Origin: Blautia glucerasea
Lineage (GTDB): Bacteria; Bacillota; Clostridia; Lachnospirales; Lachnospiraceae
NCBI RefSeq assembly: GCF_013304385.1
Contig: NZ_JAAITU010000025.1
Coordinates: 1-55,017, forward strand
Direction of reading: 5' to 3'
Length of the DNA: 55,017 nt
Made by a program: the position numbers and the translations under genes. The notes below the pieces were generated by a model. That model was not told the origin of the DNA and did no database searches. It saw nothing but the letters and a program-made list of their open reading frames with translations. Of the stretch, positions 43,173 through 51,649 are shown in pieces (positions within the stretch are counted from its first letter, which is position 1; the number at the start of each line of letters is the position of its first letter).

Positions 43173-43874
43173 ATGGCATCCAAACAGAAAATCCTGATCG
43201 TAGATGATGACAACAATATTGCAGAGCTGGTAGCCCTGTATCTTACAAAAGAATGCTTCGAGACAAAGATCGTCAATGACGGAGAGCAGGCTTTAAAGGA
43301 ATTCCACGCTTTCCACCCCAATCTGATCCTGCTGGATCTGATGCTGCCTGGGATTGACGGCTATCAGGTATGCCGTGAGATCCGTCATGTATCTGATATT
43401 CCCATTATCATGCTATCTGCAAAAGGAGAGACCTTTGACAAGGTCCTTGGCCTTGAGCTTGGTGCAGATGATTATGTGATCAAACCCTTTGATTCCAAGG
43501 AGCTGGTAGCCAGGATCCGGGCAGTACTCCGCAGATTTAATGTAAAATCTCCTGCCGTCCCTTCCAATGAGAAAAGTGTAAGCTATCCTGACCTTACAGT
43601 AAACCTTACCAATTATTCTGTTACCTATATGGGACGGCAGGTGGATATGCCCCCCAAGGAACTGGAACTGCTTTACTTCCTGGCATCCTCCCCAAATCAG
43701 GTTTTTACCAGGGAACAGCTTCTTGACCATATCTGGGGCTATGAATATATTGGTGATACTCGTACCGTAGATGTTCACATCAAGCGTCTCCGTGAAAAGA
43801 TCAAAGATCACCCCAGCTGGTCCATAGCAACTGTGTGGGGAATCGGATACAAATTTGAGGTAAAAAGCGAATGA
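43173..43874 (+). CDS. OmpR/PhoB-family response regulator
   Basis: A 233-residue two-component regulator. The receiver domain (1-120) has IVDDDNN, the phospho-acceptor Asp55 in LLDLMLPG, the switch Ser in MLSAKGE and Lys in YVIKPFDSKEL. The C-terminal winged helix (about 135-230) ends DTRTVDVHIKRLREKI followed by TVWGIGYKFE, typical of OmpR/PhoB proteins. The ATG at 43173 is preceded by AAAGGAG at 7 bases; the 11 codons open upstream overlap mutS2. Its stop overlaps the kinase ATG by 4 bases, so kinase and regulator are a matched pair. Signal unknown. Confidence 0.94.
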   Translation: MASKQKILIVDDDNNIAELVALYLTKECFETKIVNDGEQALKEFHAFHPNLILLDLMLPGIDGYQVCREIRHVSDIPIIMLSAKGETFDKVLGLELGADDYVIKPFDSKELVARIRAVLRRFNVKSPAVPSNEKSVSYPDLTVNLTNYSVTYMGRQVDMPPKELELLYFLASSPNQVFTREQLLDHIWGYEYIGDTRTVDVHIKRLREKIKDHPSWSIATVWGIGYKFEVKSE

Positions 43875-45274
43875 AAGCTTCTCTGTCCAGGAAATTTATC
43901 TTCTGTTACATCCTGATTGGCATTACCGGTTTTCTGCTGGTAACCGGTGGCGGTTCCCGTCTCATTGAAAAGCATCTGGAACACTCCTTAAGTGAGTCCT
44001 TTTACCAGGAGGCAGTTTCCATTGCCTCCAATGAAACAGTGACTCATAATATTTCCAGTTACAATCTGGATACCATACAGGAAAGCCTGACCTCTATAGC
44101 CATAGCCCAGGATACGGAAATCTGGATCCTGAACAATCAGAATGAAATTATTGTAAACACAGATAAAACAGCCTCCAATTTCCCAGCCCCTGTAAAATCC
44201 TTTGATCCTACAGCCTGGGGCGGAAGCTATTATCAGATAGGGGATTTTTATGGTTTTTTCTCTTCCCCAAGGCTGAGCGTGATCGCCCCCATCACAGCTG
44301 ATATGTCAACAAAAGGCTATGTGGCCATCCATTATCAGATGCGTTTCCTTTATCAGAACCGCAGCGGACTCCTTAAGATCATGCAAATCCTTTTTCTGTG
44401 TATTTACCTGACCACCTTGCTTTTACTGCTGCTTTACCACTGGCATGTGCAAAGGCCTTTATCCCAGATCATTCGTGGTACTACTGAATTTGCAGGAGGA
44501 AATCTATCTTACAAAATCCCTGTTACCTCTGATGACGAAATGGGTTATCTTGCCAATATGTTGAATTATATGGCAGAAAAGCTGAATCGGAATGGGGAAT
44601 ACCAGCGACATTTTATTGCCAACATCTCCCACGATTTCCGCTCTCCTCTTACATCTATCAAAGGTTATGTGGAAGCTATGCTGGATGGAACCATCCCGGT
44701 GGAAATGCAGGGCAAATACTTAAATATCATTTCTTTTGAAGCTAATCGGCTGGAGAAGCTTACACGCAGCCTGCTTACCCTGAATGATCTGGACGTGCAG
44801 AAGCGGATCATGCATAAACAGAAATTCGATATTAATCAGACCATCAAAACAACAGCGGAAGCTTTTGAGGGAGAATGTACCAAACACCGGATCCGATTGG
44901 AATTAATCCTTTCAGGTACAGAATTGTTTGTCAATGCAGATATGGAACAGATTCAGCAGGTACTATACAATCTTCTGGACAATGCAGTAAAATTCAGTGA
45001 TGATGAATCCTCCATTGAAGTAGAAACCACAGAAAAGAATGACCGTGTGTTTATTTCCGTAAAAGACCATGGCTGTGGAATCCCCAAGAATAGTCTTTCC
45101 AGGATCTGGGATCGTTTTTATAAAACAGACGTTTCCCGTGGAAAAGACAGGAAAGGTACCGGACTTGGTCTTTCCATTGTAAAAGAAATCATCAATGCTC
45201 ATGACCAGAATATTGATGTGGTCAGTACAGAAGGCATTGGAACAGAGTTTATCTTTACTCTGGAAAAGGCCTGA
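43871..45274 (+). CDS. Membrane sensor histidine kinase
   Basis: A 467-residue kinase of the classic type. One transmembrane segment at about 8-28, an extracellular sensor domain (about 29-165), a second transmembrane segment (about 168-190, IMQILFLCIYLTTLLLLLLYH), HAMP (about 191-245), HisKA with the phospho-acceptor His254 in ANISHDFRSPLTSIKGYVEAM, and the HATPase with N-box NLLDNAVKFS, G1 DHGCGI, F-box DRFYKTD and G2 GTGLGLSIVK. It overlaps its regulator gene by 4 bases. The architecture resembles wall-stress and phosphate sensors, but the sensor domain has no recognised type. Confidence 0.94.
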   Translation: MKASLSRKFIFCYILIGITGFLLVTGGGSRLIEKHLEHSLSESFYQEAVSIASNETVTHNISSYNLDTIQESLTSIAIAQDTEIWILNNQNEIIVNTDKTASNFPAPVKSFDPTAWGGSYYQIGDFYGFFSSPRLSVIAPITADMSTKGYVAIHYQMRFLYQNRSGLLKIMQILFLCIYLTTLLLLLLYHWHVQRPLSQIIRGTTEFAGGNLSYKIPVTSDDEMGYLANMLNYMAEKLNRNGEYQRHFIANISHDFRSPLTSIKGYVEAMLDGTIPVEMQGKYLNIISFEANRLEKLTRSLLTLNDLDVQKRIMHKQKFDINQTIKTTAEAFEGECTKHRIRLELILSGTELFVNADMEQIQQVLYNLLDNAVKFSDDESSIEVETTEKNDRVFISVKDHGCGIPKNSLSRIWDRFYKTDVSRGKDRKGTGLGLSIVKEIINAHDQNIDVVSTEGIGTEFIFTLEKA

Positions 45275-45285
45275 TGGCCTATTTC
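45262..45285. terminator. Hairpin between convergent kinase and trmL genes
   Basis: GGAAAAGGCC and GGCCTATTTCC form a stem around a four-base loop. It overlaps the stop codons of both convergent genes and can act in either direction, although T runs are short. Confidence 0.6.
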
Positions 45286-45776
45286 CATTCGTAATTTCTT
45301 AGATGCCCCTGCAGATTCATATGGGAAAAATCATGCTGACGTAATGCCTCATAAAGCACGATGGCCACAGAATTGCTTAAGTTCAGGGAACGGATATCCC
45401 CTATCATCGGGATCCTTACACAGGTATCCTGATGATCCACCAGGATATCTTCCGGAATCCCTGCGCTTTCTTTTCCGAACATAATATAACAGTCCTCTTC
45501 ATAAGACACATCTGTATAAGTCTGTGGTGCCTTGGTAGTGGCATAATAAATCTTTGCTCCTGGATTTCTTTTCAGGAAGTCTTCATAATTCAGATAAGTG
45601 GTCACATCCAGATCTTTCCAGTAATCCATCCCAGCACGCTTAATAGCCTTTTCATTTAAATGAAAGCCAAGAGGCTCGATCAGATGCAGCCTGGTACCTG
45701 TTGCCACACAGGTACGACCGATATTTCCGGTATTTGCCGGTATTTCCGGCTCATGTAATACAATATTTAAAGCCAT
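45279..45776 (-). CDS. trmL: tRNA (cytidine/uridine-34) 2'-O-methyltransferase TrmL
   Basis: A 165-residue SPOUT-fold enzyme that methylates the ribose of the wobble base in certain leucine tRNAs, using SAM. The minimal length and the trefoil-knot motifs are those of TrmL: EPEIPANTGNIGRTCVATG at the N-terminus, MFGKESAGIPEDIL, and RIPMIGDIRSLNLSNSVAIVLYEALRQ at the C-terminus. The ATG at 45776 has AGGAGG 8 bases upstream. A strong terminator just upstream ends the previous operon, so trmL probably has its own promoter, which I could not place. Confidence 0.93.
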   Translation of the reverse strand: MALNIVLHEPEIPANTGNIGRTCVATGTRLHLIEPLGFHLNEKAIKRAGMDYWKDLDVTTYLNYEDFLKRNPGAKIYYATTKAPQTYTDVSYEEDCYIMFGKESAGIPEDILVDHQDTCVRIPMIGDIRSLNLSNSVAIVLYEALRQHDFSHMNLQGHLRNYEWK

Positions 45777-45796
45777 AATAGGATCCTCCTGTTATT

Positions 45797-45837
45797 TAAA
45801 AAGCCCCAGCCTGGCATTTCACAATGCTGGCCGGGGG
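45797..45837 (-). terminator. Rho-independent terminator after the AIR-synthase-like gene
   Basis: On the minus strand CCCC-GCC-GCATT pairs with AATGC-GGC-GGGG (single mismatches between blocks) around a GTGA loop, followed by CTTTTT. It stops transcripts of the radical SAM/AIR-synthase-like operon before trmL. Confidence 0.85.
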
Positions 45838-45838
45838 A

Positions 45839-46558
45839 TCATCCAAGAATGCCTCGGCATTCTTGCTGCGAGGTGCGCGTCATGCAATTGCATGACATAC
45901 TTCTCCTGCGCACCTCTGCAATCCTGCCGGAGGCTATATCAGCTGGGGGATTGACTCCCAGCTGGTATAGTTCATCTTCTGCCGGACGGTCAAGATAACG
46001 GAAATTCTCACCGCTGTACAACAGGCGGTCATTTCCCGCATTTGCCTGTCCGATCACCGCAGCAGGAAGTCCAGCCGCCTGACATTTTCTCACCAGTCCC
46101 TCTCCTGATGGGATACCTGCCAGAAAGGCGCCATCAGAGCGCAGCCTGTAAAGATTCAGATCCAGTACCTCGCATAATTCCACAGTTTCCTGACGAACGG
46201 GAACCTTCCTGAAATCTGCCACAAGTCCTGTGCCGGATACCTCTGCTACTTTCCAGAGGCCGCTTAAAAATCCGCCTTCACCCATAGGATAGATCACATC
46301 TGCCCCTGCTGCCTCTGCCATTTTCCACACAAAGCCATTTTCTGTTAAATCCTGGACACCGTATCTCTCCCTGGCGTATAACATATCCTGGATAAACCCT
46401 TGGGAAAAGCGCATCTCCAGCTTTGTCTTTTTATCTTTCGCCAAAAGTCTTGTGCCTTCCAAAGCCACAGCACCAATAACTACCAGTTCATCCCCTGGCT
46501 TCAGTCTCCCTGTTATTTCCTGCTGCAGCACTTCCATGACCTGTTTTTTAAGTTTCAT
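45839..46558 (-). CDS. AIR-synthase C-terminal-like protein with repeat-encoded tail
   Basis: A 239-residue protein. The region about 40-200 resembles the C-terminal domain of the AIR synthase/HypE superfamily (TENGFVWKMAEAAGADVIYPMGEGGFLSGLWKVAEVSGTGLVADF in sequence, later RSDGAFLAGIPSGEGL), but the N-terminal ATP-binding half is missing. A full enzyme is therefore unlikely; function unknown. The start at 46558 has GGGAGG 7 bases upstream. The last 26 or so residues (from about RIAEVRRR to the stop) are encoded by palindromic repeat DNA, which suggests that the repeat replaced the original stop and extended the protein. It lies 22 bases after a 34-codon membrane peptide gene. Confidence 0.7.
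   Translation of the reverse strand: MKLKKQVMEVLQQEITGRLKPGDELVVIGAVALEGTRLLAKDKKTKLEMRFSQGFIQDMLYARERYGVQDLTENGFVWKMAEAAGADVIYPMGEGGFLSGLWKVAEVSGTGLVADFRKVPVRQETVELCEVLDLNLYRLRSDGAFLAGIPSGEGLVRKCQAAGLPAAVIGQANAGNDRLLYSGENFRYLDRPAEDELYQLGVNPPADIASGRIAEVRRRSMSCNCMTRTSQQECRGILG
45844..45963. repeat. Compound palindromic repeat (REP-like) in the 3' end of a gene
   Basis: Several perfect dyads follow each other: CAAGAATGCC-TC-GGCATTCTTG (45844-45865), GAGGTGCGC (45870-45878) with GCGCACCTC (45908-45916), the 16-base palindrome TCATGCAATTGCATGA (45880-45895) inside it, and AGCTGGG with CCCAGCT (45941-45963). Related pieces occur at about 1765-1855 (CCAAGAATGCC, CTCCCAGCTGATATA) and in the leader at 16.35 kb (CCGGCAGGATTG), so it looks like a dispersed element. 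Confidence 0.65.
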
Positions 46559-46580
46559 CTGCTTTCCTCCCCTATCCTGT

Positions 46581-46685
46581 TTACAGCAGGAGAGAGAGCA
46601 CAGTAGGAACCACCATTGCCAGCACAAGAATGATAGCGATCACCGCAGTGATCAGTTTTCTTTTCTTCGGATCAAACATTCCCAT
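46581..46685 (-). CDS. 34-residue single-pass membrane peptide
   Basis: A short open frame coding for 34 residues: a basic N-terminus MGMFDPKKRK, then one hydrophobic segment (LITAVIAIILVLAMVVPTVL) up to the end. AGGAGG lies 9 bases before the ATG at 46685, a strong sign of translation. It sits between the radical SAM gene (13 bases upstream) and the AIR-synthase-like gene (22 bases downstream) in the same direction, so it is part of that operon. It could be a small membrane subunit or anchor; no function is known to me. Confidence 0.72.
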   Translation of the reverse strand: MGMFDPKKRKLITAVIAIILVLAMVVPTVLSLLL

Positions 46686-46698
46686 CACATCGAACCTC

Positions 46699-48345
46699 CT
46701 ATAATCTGATTTCTTCTGTCAGTGCATTACCTGTAAGCGGATCCTTTTTCTCATAATCAAACAAAAGAACCCTTCCATCCCAAAACACCTGGATATGAGC
46801 TGTCTTTGGAATATTTTCCTGTTTTCGGTATGCCCATATCTTTTTCTCCTCTGCTTTCTGGTCTTTTGCAAAGGATGGACGGCTTTTCAGCTTTTCCCGA
46901 AGATACAGATCCAACACAAGTGCGTCTGCACCTTTTTGTACATCTCCCTGCTTCAGGCTTTCTATAAATTCAAGAAGGATCTCATATCTGCGCAGCCGGT
47001 TATGGGAAATACAGTCATATCCCTTTTGCTCATAAAACCTGCCTAAAGCTTCATACATGGTAAAGCTGTCAGGAAACAAAGTCTCCACATATTTTAATGA
47101 ATTTTCAAACTGTCCACTATTATAGTACACTTCCACCATGTTTTCCACCTTTTTCAGATTTAAAACATCTTCATAAGTAATCCAGTTAGTGGAAAGCACC
47201 TCATAGGGTTCTTTTTCTTTATGTACAATGCCATACTCTTTTTCCATTTGTTTCATCAGGGACCCTTTCAGAACCTTAAGGAAACCCAGCTGAAACTGCT
47301 GGGGACTCAATGCATATACATCATTAAAGGAATGATGAAAACTGTCATAATCCTCATATGGAAGTCCTGCGATCAGATCCAGGTGTTGATGGATGTTGCC
47401 AAAGCTGTGGATTCTTTCCACAATCTGGCAAATCCTTGAAAAATCTGTTTTTCTGTGAATAGCCTCAAGCGTCTGCAGATTGGTAGACTGTACACCGATC
47501 TCCAGCTGAATCAGTCCCGGACGCATGGTGGCCATCAATTCCAGCTCTTCTTCCCGCAAAAGATCTGCTGCAATCTCAAAGTGAAAATTAGTGACCCCAT
47601 TATCATGTTCAACAATATATTTCCAGATTGCCATGGCATGATCATGTTTACAGTTAAAGGTACGATCCACAAACTTTACCTGTGGCACCTTATGATCCAG
47701 GAAAAACTGCAGTTCTTTCCGCACCAGATCAAGGCTTCTGAATCGCAGTTTTTTATCTACAGAAGACAGGCAGTAGCTACATGAAAAAGGACAGCCCCTG
47801 CTGCTTTCATAATAAATGATCCTATGGTCAAAATCCTGCAGATCCTTATATGGAAAAGGAACCTTGCTAAGATCCATGATTTCTCTCCATCCATTATGGA
47901 GAACCTGGTTTTCTTTACGAAATGCGATCCCCCGGATCTGTTCCAGGCTTTTCCTATGATCCACATAGTATCCGGCAAGCTCCAGAAAGGTTTCTTCTCC
48001 TTCGCCCACCATCACACCGTCAAATGCAGGATTGGCCGCAAGAAAGGCTTCTGCATCAAAGGATACCTCTGGCCCGCCTGCCCAAAAAGGTACAGACGGA
48101 AGCACCTTTTTCAGGTCTTCCGCCAGTTCCTTTACAAACGAGATGTTCCAGATATAGCAGGAAAAGCAGATCACATCCGGCTTTTCCTCGTATAAATCCT
48201 TCATGATCTCATCTTTCTGCTGATTGATGGTATATTCTTTTAAAAGAATATGCTGCTGATACTGCCTGGCATAAGCCTGCAGATCATATACTGCCAAATT
48301 GGAATGGATGTATTTTGCATTACATGCAGCAAGAATGATCTTCAT
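46699..48345 (-). CDS. B12-binding-domain radical SAM protein with DUF4080
   Basis: A 548-residue protein. The N-terminus (1 to about 140) is a cobalamin-binding-like Rossmann domain (DVICFSCYIWNISFV, FWAGGPEVSFD, VGEGEETF), the radical SAM core (about 170-370) has the cluster motif CPFSCSYC, and the C-terminal 150 residues match DUF4080. Such proteins may methylate or rearrange unactivated carbons, but many in this class have no known substrate. The cluster is reduced in the cytosol; thioredoxin and a flavoprotein lie directly upstream in the same direction (thioredoxin stop 14 bases away). The ATG at 48345 has only a weak ribosome site, which suggests coupling to the thioredoxin gene. Confidence 0.87.
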   Translation of the reverse strand: MKIILAACNAKYIHSNLAVYDLQAYARQYQQHILLKEYTINQQKDEIMKDLYEEKPDVICFSCYIWNISFVKELAEDLKKVLPSVPFWAGGPEVSFDAEAFLAANPAFDGVMVGEGEETFLELAGYYVDHRKSLEQIRGIAFRKENQVLHNGWREIMDLSKVPFPYKDLQDFDHRIIYYESSRGCPFSCSYCLSSVDKKLRFRSLDLVRKELQFFLDHKVPQVKFVDRTFNCKHDHAMAIWKYIVEHDNGVTNFHFEIAADLLREEELELMATMRPGLIQLEIGVQSTNLQTLEAIHRKTDFSRICQIVERIHSFGNIHQHLDLIAGLPYEDYDSFHHSFNDVYALSPQQFQLGFLKVLKGSLMKQMEKEYGIVHKEKEPYEVLSTNWITYEDVLNLKKVENMVEVYYNSGQFENSLKYVETLFPDSFTMYEALGRFYEQKGYDCISHNRLRRYEILLEFIESLKQGDVQKGADALVLDLYLREKLKSRPSFAKDQKAEEKKIWAYRKQENIPKTAHIQVFWDGRVLLFDYEKKDPLTGNALTEEIRL

Positions 48346-48359
48346 ATCCGTCTGGACCT

Positions 48360-48659
48360 TTATTCCTGAAGAAGGGCCTTCAGTTCTTCTTTAGATGTAA
48401 GGCCGATCATTTTTTTGTATTCTTTTCCGTCTTTAAAAACGATCAATGTAGGAATACTCATAATCCGGAATCTCTGTGCCAGTTCCGGCTGTGCATCCAC
48501 ATCTACCTTGCCTACTGCAAAGCCTTCTTCTCCCAGTGCTTCCACGATAGGCCCCTGACGCATACATGGACCACACCAGGTTGCCCAAAAATCAAGCAAA
48601 ACCGTTTTCTCTGACTGAACTACCTCTTCAAAATTCTGTACTGTAACTGTCTTTACCAT
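48360..48659 (-). CDS. Thioredoxin
   Basis: A 99-residue cytosolic thioredoxin with the redox pair Cys29 and Cys32 in FWATWCGPC and the cis-Pro in MSIPTLIVFKDG. It is shorter than E. coli thioredoxin but has the full fold. AAGGAGG lies 8 bases before the ATG. It is placed between a thioredoxin-reductase-like flavoprotein and a radical SAM enzyme and probably works with the flavoprotein. The 93-base gap upstream holds no clear terminator or promoter. Confidence 0.93.
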   Translation of the reverse strand: MVKTVTVQNFEEVVQSEKTVLLDFWATWCGPCMRQGPIVEALGEEGFAVGKVDVDAQPELAQRFRIMSIPTLIVFKDGKEYKKMIGLTSKEELKALLQE

Positions 48660-48752
48660 AAAGCATTCCTCCTTATTGTTTGTTTTTGTGATACCGTAAA
48701 TCTTATCTTTTCAGATGATCCGGCAGACTTTTGGTCTTTACTGGTACTTCTA

Positions 48753-49658
48753 TTATTTATCCCTGGCTCTTGTGCGCACATACTGTACCGCAGAAAGTCC
48801 TGCCTTCGCGCCTTCATAAACAGCCTTTGCCACCTGAAGAAGTCCACCTGTACAATCTCCTGCCGCAAAAAGTCCGGGAATGGTACTTTCCATATTTTCA
48901 TTGACCTGTATATTGCCCTTTTCTGTAAGGACTGCCCCCATCTGCCTTGCAATGGATGCACTGCCTGCAGTTCCGGAAGCCACAAAAACGCCTGCCACAG
49001 GAAGGATATTTGCCTGAGCAGATTCTGTATCCATTGCACTGACCTCCGGTGAAAAACAAATCCCCGTAACCTGGTCATCTCCCTGAATCTTTTGGATCTT
49101 TGCTGTATTAACAGGAAATTTTGCCTCTCCGGAAAAATCCGGTGCACTTCCATTGGTGCAAATAGTCACCTTCGATGCCATGGGTGCCAGTTCTTCTGCT
49201 TCATGAAGAGCAAATTCTCCATTTCCCAGCACTGCCACCTCTTTTCCACGATAGAAGAAAGCATCGCATACTGCACAATAGCTGACACCTCTGCCCTCCA
49301 GCTCCTTCAATCCCTGGATCCCTGGGGTCTTACGCTGGCTGCCAGTTGCCAGGATCACACATTCTGCTTCCAGATTCCCTGCCGTTGTCTTAATTTCAAA
49401 AGTATCAAATCCGCTGACTCCCAGAACCTGAGCCTCCATAAAACGGACTCCCAGCTCTCTGGCCTGAGAAATCCCGGTTTCATGAAGTTCTTTCCCTGTC
49501 ATGGACTTTGACAGGCCATAGTAATTCTGGATCAGTTCGGCTTTATCAAGGGCACTGCTTCCCATACTGATCACCAATGGCTCCATATTCCCTCTGGCTG
49601 CATATAAGGCAGCAGAAATCCCTGCCGGTCCGTCCCCTATGATCACAATTTTTTCCAA
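48753..49658 (-). CDS. Thioredoxin reductase-like flavoprotein
   Basis: A 301-residue FAD/NADPH enzyme of the low-molecular-weight thioredoxin reductase family. The FAD motif GDGPAGIS is at the N-terminus, the redox-active pair is Cys128 and Cys131 in the sequence CAVC (most reductases have CATC), the NADPH site is GNGEFALHEA, and the C-terminal FAD clamp is GLFAAGDCTGGLLQVAKAVYEGA. The start is a TTG at 49658: it opens the FAD motif region, has AGGTG 5 bases before it and follows the preceding stop by 4 bases. The open 23 codons upstream overlap the previous gene. Its partner is likely the thioredoxin encoded next. Confidence 0.88.
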   Translation of the reverse strand: MEKIVIIGDGPAGISAALYAARGNMEPLVISMGSSALDKAELIQNYYGLSKSMTGKELHETGISQARELGVRFMEAQVLGVSGFDTFEIKTTAGNLEAECVILATGSQRKTPGIQGLKELEGRGVSYCAVCDAFFYRGKEVAVLGNGEFALHEAEELAPMASKVTICTNGSAPDFSGEAKFPVNTAKIQKIQGDDQVTGICFSPEVSAMDTESAQANILPVAGVFVASGTAGSASIARQMGAVLTEKGNIQVNENMESTIPGLFAAGDCTGGLLQVAKAVYEGAKAGLSAVQYVRTRARDK

Positions 49659-49662
49659 GCAA

Positions 49663-51492
49663 TCACCTGCTTTCTTCTGATTTATCTGTAAATTCCTTTT
49701 CTCCGTATCCAATACACCAGTACACAACTACCGGCATACATGCAATAAGCGGCAGCACATAGCGGAACATTCCATTTACCGGAGAAGCAACACAGATAGC
49801 TACATTCAAAGCCGGTGCTGCCAAAGCCAATATCCCCTTTCCACGCTTCCTGTAAAACAGGTAGCCTGCAAGGATCAGGAGCATCCAGGTATATGCACCG
49901 GAATTACTGATCTGGGCAAACCCGGGAACATTTCTCCACAAATATGCATATTGAGCCATCACACTCCTGGCCTCATTTGGGAACACATAGTCATATTCAA
50001 ACTGATACTCTGTAAAGGTTTTATTATATAACCGGTAAGGTCCCTGTGCCGTATTATGGTAAAATGGATAAAAATATCCGTAAGTATTATGAAGGGTTGC
50101 TTCAATATAAACCCCAGGATGCTTTTTAAACATGGAAAACCAGGCTTTGAAATAATTCATCAGCTTTTCTTTTGTAATATTCCCGGTGCGGTAAGTGGCT
50201 TTTACCGGATCAGACAACTCCGGATTATATCTTTGTGCTAGCTGATCATAATTCAGGATCTGGTTAATGGCATCTTTCTCTTCTTCTGTAACATCCTCCG
50301 GATAAGACCGTACATATCTGGCAGTCTGCTGGAAAGGAATGGAAAAATAAACCCTGCTGGAAATAGAAGAAATACCAAGAGCAGGTGCCACCGCTTTCTC
50401 AGAAACTGAATAACATCCAAACACTGCAATCGCCAGCGCCAGAACCACCAGTCTCTGTCTCTTTGCCACAAAAAAGATCAGGAAAACCATGGAAACAAAG
50501 ACCATATAAATTCCGTTATTCCTGCAGAAACAGGTAAGTATCCCCACAATGGCAAGCTGTATCAGCTGTGATGACAGTCTTTTGCCGCTTCTTTTCTGAA
50601 GCGCAGGAATAGCGCATTCTGCATACAATGCCATATAAAGGGCAAATACTGCACTAAACATACTATCCTTGATCACAGTCTGGGCATAAGTACCAAACAT
50701 AGGCATCAGACCGAAAAACAGTACAGAACCTACATACAGCTGCTTTGGTGCTTTCCATTTTTTTAAACGGCTGCATACACCGGAATAGCAGTAGCACTCC
50801 AGAAGGGATGTGACCAGTATGATCAGAAAAACTCCCATATTATCATTGATCAGCCTGCCAATACTCATAAGCAGTCCTACAAACATAGTCAGCACCCAGG
50901 CATGCCTTGTAGTAAACTTCTCACCGCCAAAGTACATATCCAGCTGTCTGTATCCATCTGCAGGAACAGAGCCAGGGAAAAATATAATGATCCACGGCAG
51001 CCAGCAAAGATAAATGACAAGGAACGCCCACAAGTGGCTATGCTTTTGAGCAAATGCAGGCAACGGCTTCTTTGCCCTGATCTGATACAGATTCAATCTG
51101 GACAGCCAGCCATAAAATATGCTTAGAGTCACGTCAAACAGAATAAAATACCCTGCAAAAGTAAGGAAAGCAATCACCATCTGCTTACGGTTACCCATAA
51201 AAAATACCCAGCTTCCCTGCGTGGAATAACTGATACCGATCAGCATGCACACCGAAAAGAACGCAGCCAAAAGATGGGTGATCCACTTACTCTCTTCCAC
51301 GAACCTGTCCCACACTTTATAATAAAACGCAACCAGCGCTGCCAATACGATCAGTTTGTCCAAACGTATCCCATTTAATTCACTATTCAGTGTCCTTAAA
51401 AGGCCATTGGCTTCTACAAACTCTCCTGACAGGGCAATAGCAGCGGCACTCCAGAACGCAGCTATCACAGATATCCATTTTCTTTTATTCAT
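49663..51492 (-). CDS. DUF6020-type polytopic membrane protein
   Basis: A 609-residue membrane protein with about twelve hydrophobic segments and one large extracytoplasmic-type loop near residues 390-530. I place it in the DUF6020 family from the segment VIYLCWLPWIIIFFPGSVPADGYRQLDMYFGG and the following HAWVLTMFVG. The arrangement, with an Asp/Arg-containing first loop and a C-terminal soluble part, is like GT-C glycosyltransferases that use lipid-linked sugars, but this is inference only. AGGAGG is 10 bases before the ATG. It lies upstream of, and 4 bases from, the reductase gene, so it may be co-transcribed with it, perhaps by chance. Confidence 0.75.
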   Translation of the reverse strand: MNKRKWISVIAAFWSAAAIALSGEFVEANGLLRTLNSELNGIRLDKLIVLAALVAFYYKVWDRFVEESKWITHLLAAFFSVCMLIGISYSTQGSWVFFMGNRKQMVIAFLTFAGYFILFDVTLSIFYGWLSRLNLYQIRAKKPLPAFAQKHSHLWAFLVIYLCWLPWIIIFFPGSVPADGYRQLDMYFGGEKFTTRHAWVLTMFVGLLMSIGRLINDNMGVFLIILVTSLLECYCYSGVCSRLKKWKAPKQLYVGSVLFFGLMPMFGTYAQTVIKDSMFSAVFALYMALYAECAIPALQKRSGKRLSSQLIQLAIVGILTCFCRNNGIYMVFVSMVFLIFFVAKRQRLVVLALAIAVFGCYSVSEKAVAPALGISSISSRVYFSIPFQQTARYVRSYPEDVTEEEKDAINQILNYDQLAQRYNPELSDPVKATYRTGNITKEKLMNYFKAWFSMFKKHPGVYIEATLHNTYGYFYPFYHNTAQGPYRLYNKTFTEYQFEYDYVFPNEARSVMAQYAYLWRNVPGFAQISNSGAYTWMLLILAGYLFYRKRGKGILALAAPALNVAICVASPVNGMFRYVLPLIACMPVVVYWCIGYGEKEFTDKSEESR

Positions 51493-51574
51493 AAATCAAG
51501 TTCCTCCTGAATCTCTGTCAACTCTCCTTATCTTAACATTCACGCCCTTTAAAATCAAGACAGGCCTGCACATA

Positions 51575-51623
51575 AAAGAACCTTCTGTATCAGAGCATTC
51601 CCGTCTAATCCAAAAGGTTCTTT
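51575..51623 (-). terminator. Rho-independent terminator of glyA
   Basis: AAAGAACCTT and AAGGTTCTTT pair over 10 bp with a long loop of 29 bases, followed by TTTTAT on the minus strand. It lies 27 bases after the glyA stop. Confidence 0.75.
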
Positions 51624-51649
51624 GTAATGTTCTTTGCAATTGTAAAAAA

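Noticed and set aside
45839..46558. Complete AIR synthase or hydrogenase maturation protein HypE
   Set aside because: Only the C-terminal half is present, and no hydrogenase or purine genes are adjacent.
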